Positions 62,380 to 64,000 of a stretch of DNA of 64,000 nt are shown piece by piece. Every line of letters begins with the position of its first letter. The stretch's first letter is position 1. The notes below the pieces were generated by a model that saw only the letters and a list, made by a program, of their open reading frames with translations, did not search any database and was not told the DNA's origin. Origin of the DNA: Porphyra umbilicalis. Lineage: Eukaryota; Rhodophyta; Bangiophyceae; Bangiales; Bangiaceae. Both the position numbers and the translations under genes were made by a program. The DNA lies in the NCBI GenBank assembly GCA_002049455.2, contig KV919005.1:1-64000 (forward strand), in the 5' to 3' direction.

Positions 62380-64000
62380 TATTTAACTGGGAGCATCGCA
62401 ATCGACAATTATCACGGGAACGATCGACAGATCTCGCGATCGTCTTCTGGAATGCAGCCTAGACTGGGGGAATTGGGAAAACGTGACGGATTTGTCGCAC
62501 ACTGCACCCATCGATTTGAACTTACCGTCATCTGTCCTACCACCGATGGCGCTGACAATCGTCCTGGGCCCCACCGTTGCCAACCCCACCGTCATCGACT
62601 CCACCGTCTTCTTCCCCACAGGGATTGTCCAGCCACGTAGGGCCAGACTGGGTTGGACCAGGGCGAGGGAGGCCATGCCACTGCAGGCGGCGGGAGTGAC
62701 GCCTCGTACGGCCGGGAGAGCGACGACTCGGACGGCAAAATGGAGAGGCGTGTCGGACGATGGAGGTTGAAAATGGGCAGGCGGCGGGGACAGTGCCGAC
62801 TTAACCGCCGAGGGGCTTGACGGCGCGGACGGCGGGGGTCGTAATGGGTCCGACGCGGAAGCGAGTGAGCACCCGTCGGACAGCAGCGATGAATGATCTT
62901 GATATACCCCTTGTCGTACCCTTCTTATTCTTTTTCTCAGAAAAGAATCTGGTCATACTCTAGTCCCTTATGAAGTCTGGTGGTTGCCAGCTCGAGGATG
63001 CTCAGACTTTGTGTCGGTTCGTGTCGCTGGAGGACGCGCGTGTGGAACTCGAAGTCATCTCAAATTCGTAACTGTACGCCCCCTCACGCGATCGACCAAA
63101 GGAAATGGTCCTTAAATCCTGTGATCATGAGCCCCAGCAGCCCCTTTCTCGGTCAAAATGGCAGCGATCGGAAGTGAAACGAGAACGCCTCGCCGTGGTG
63201 CGCCGCGAGAATGCATTGCTGGCACAGGGGCTACAAAGTGCGGAAGGGTGCCATATATTGTCGTTGCGCCAAAAAGTGGAGAGTCCAGGCCTAATCAAGA
63301 GGCGCTTTTCTGCGTTTGATTGGCCCAGACATCGATCGGCTTGACTGGGGCCTCTCCAGCTTTTGGCGCAACGACCATAAGCGGATAGTGACTGTATCCA
63401 TCAAGTCGAGGTAGTATTTGAGAATGCCGATCACAATGCAAAAAATCCGCATGAGGTGGTGGGGGGGGGGGGAACGCCTGTCGTGCCGCCACGTGGGGGG
63501 GTGGGGGAGTGGATTTCGGGGCTTCTGGGGGGGGGGGGGTTCGAGCGAGGATGATGCCACGTGAGAGGAATGGTACTTCGGTACACTCCTTGTATCCCTT
63601 GTACTCGTGTCTGTGCATGACCGCCTGCCTCGGTATTGCTCCAGCGCGTCCAACGCTGTTGCTGTATCCCCCTCCTCAGCTGCTGGCAGCCGCCATCGCT
63701 GCTGGCCGCAGCCCGCTCCCTGCCGACCGCCTCCCCCCCCTTCCTGGCTGTCTCCCCCCCCCCCTTGGTAGCCGCAGTTTTTGCGCGCTCGCTTCTGTCG
63801 CTAACCACCCCCCCCGAGCTTTTGGCCACGCCACTGGCTGTCGCTCCCACTGCTGGCGCCGCCCCCGCCGCTAGCCACCGCCCCACAGCCGGGCGGCACC
63901 CTTGCTGCCGGCAGCCGACCGCGCGGCCAGCCACCAATCCCGGCTATGGACGATCCCCCCGCCCTTTGCGGCCGCCCGCGCTGCCGGCCACCGCCCCAGC
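62380..64000. other. Right flank, no supported gene
   Basis: Overlapping short frames at 62.4-62.8 kb on both strands (SVLPPMALTIVLGPTVANPT on plus) without recognisable motif. From 63.45 kb the sequence becomes C/G-run rich. The window ends inside low-complexity DNA. Confidence 0.35.
63260..63375. mobile_element. 116-bp MITE
   Basis: TIR GTCGTTGCGCCAAAA with the extension GGAGAG..CAGGCC at both ends. No coding capacity; target duplication not resolved. Confidence 0.6.

Overview
The window is nuclear DNA of a GC-rich, intron-poor eukaryote. A bangiophycean red alga (Porphyra/Pyropia type) fits best. The evidence is the very high GC, genes with no or few short GT-AG introns, TATA-box promoters, a histone H3 gene, a eukaryotic dihydroxyacetone kinase, an F-box/LRR protein, a Ty3/Gypsy chromovirus, a PIF/Harbinger transposase and many small inverted-repeat elements. 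The taxon is an inference from composition and gene style; no rRNA or other marker gene is present.

Layout. 1-2634: GC-rich flank without an assignable gene. 2635-14473: a minus-strand host reading frame split by a 10.36-kb chromovirus (3571-13927, minus orientation) with two 385-bp LTRs and a 5-bp target duplication (CCGCT). The element has gag, a pol region with a chromodomain, and an extra reading region on the opposite strand between pol and the 3' LTR. 15943-18099: minus-strand secreted/type I surface protein. 18900-21570: palindromes and a family of about 395-bp TIR elements, two of them head to head. 23389-23996: secreted two-module Apple-like protein. 28561-29109: small secreted Asn/Arg-rich protein. 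29482-30770 (minus) and 31318-33401 (plus): divergent F-box/LRR gene and dihydroxyacetone kinase gene. 35457-38412: minus-strand, four-exon multi-pass membrane protein.

38.5-43.7 kb is a dense transposon layer: 132-bp foldback MITEs, a TIR composite and fragments of a Cys-rich transposase-like tail. 44664-46250 is an intact-looking PIF/Harbinger transposase on plus. 52897-54543 is a Myb/SANT-like protein on minus, the usual Harbinger partner type, preceded by a Pro-rich frame to 55562. The two genes converge, and each is followed by the same unusual 3' motif. Between them lie low-complexity and minisatellite arrays and a divergent histone H3 variant (49713-50126) that has R at position 9, lacks a K27 equivalent in the usual context, and has lost K56 and K79. 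57.5-63.4 kb holds more TIR elements, a 77-bp minisatellite and low-complexity DNA.

How it works together: the host genes look unrelated (metabolism, ubiquitin ligase adaptor, surface proteins). The transposase and SANT-like gene look like one two-component transposon system, possibly enclosing the H3 variant. Many host frames switch exactly at C/G homopolymer runs, so assembly or base-calling error must be considered before calling any of them broken.
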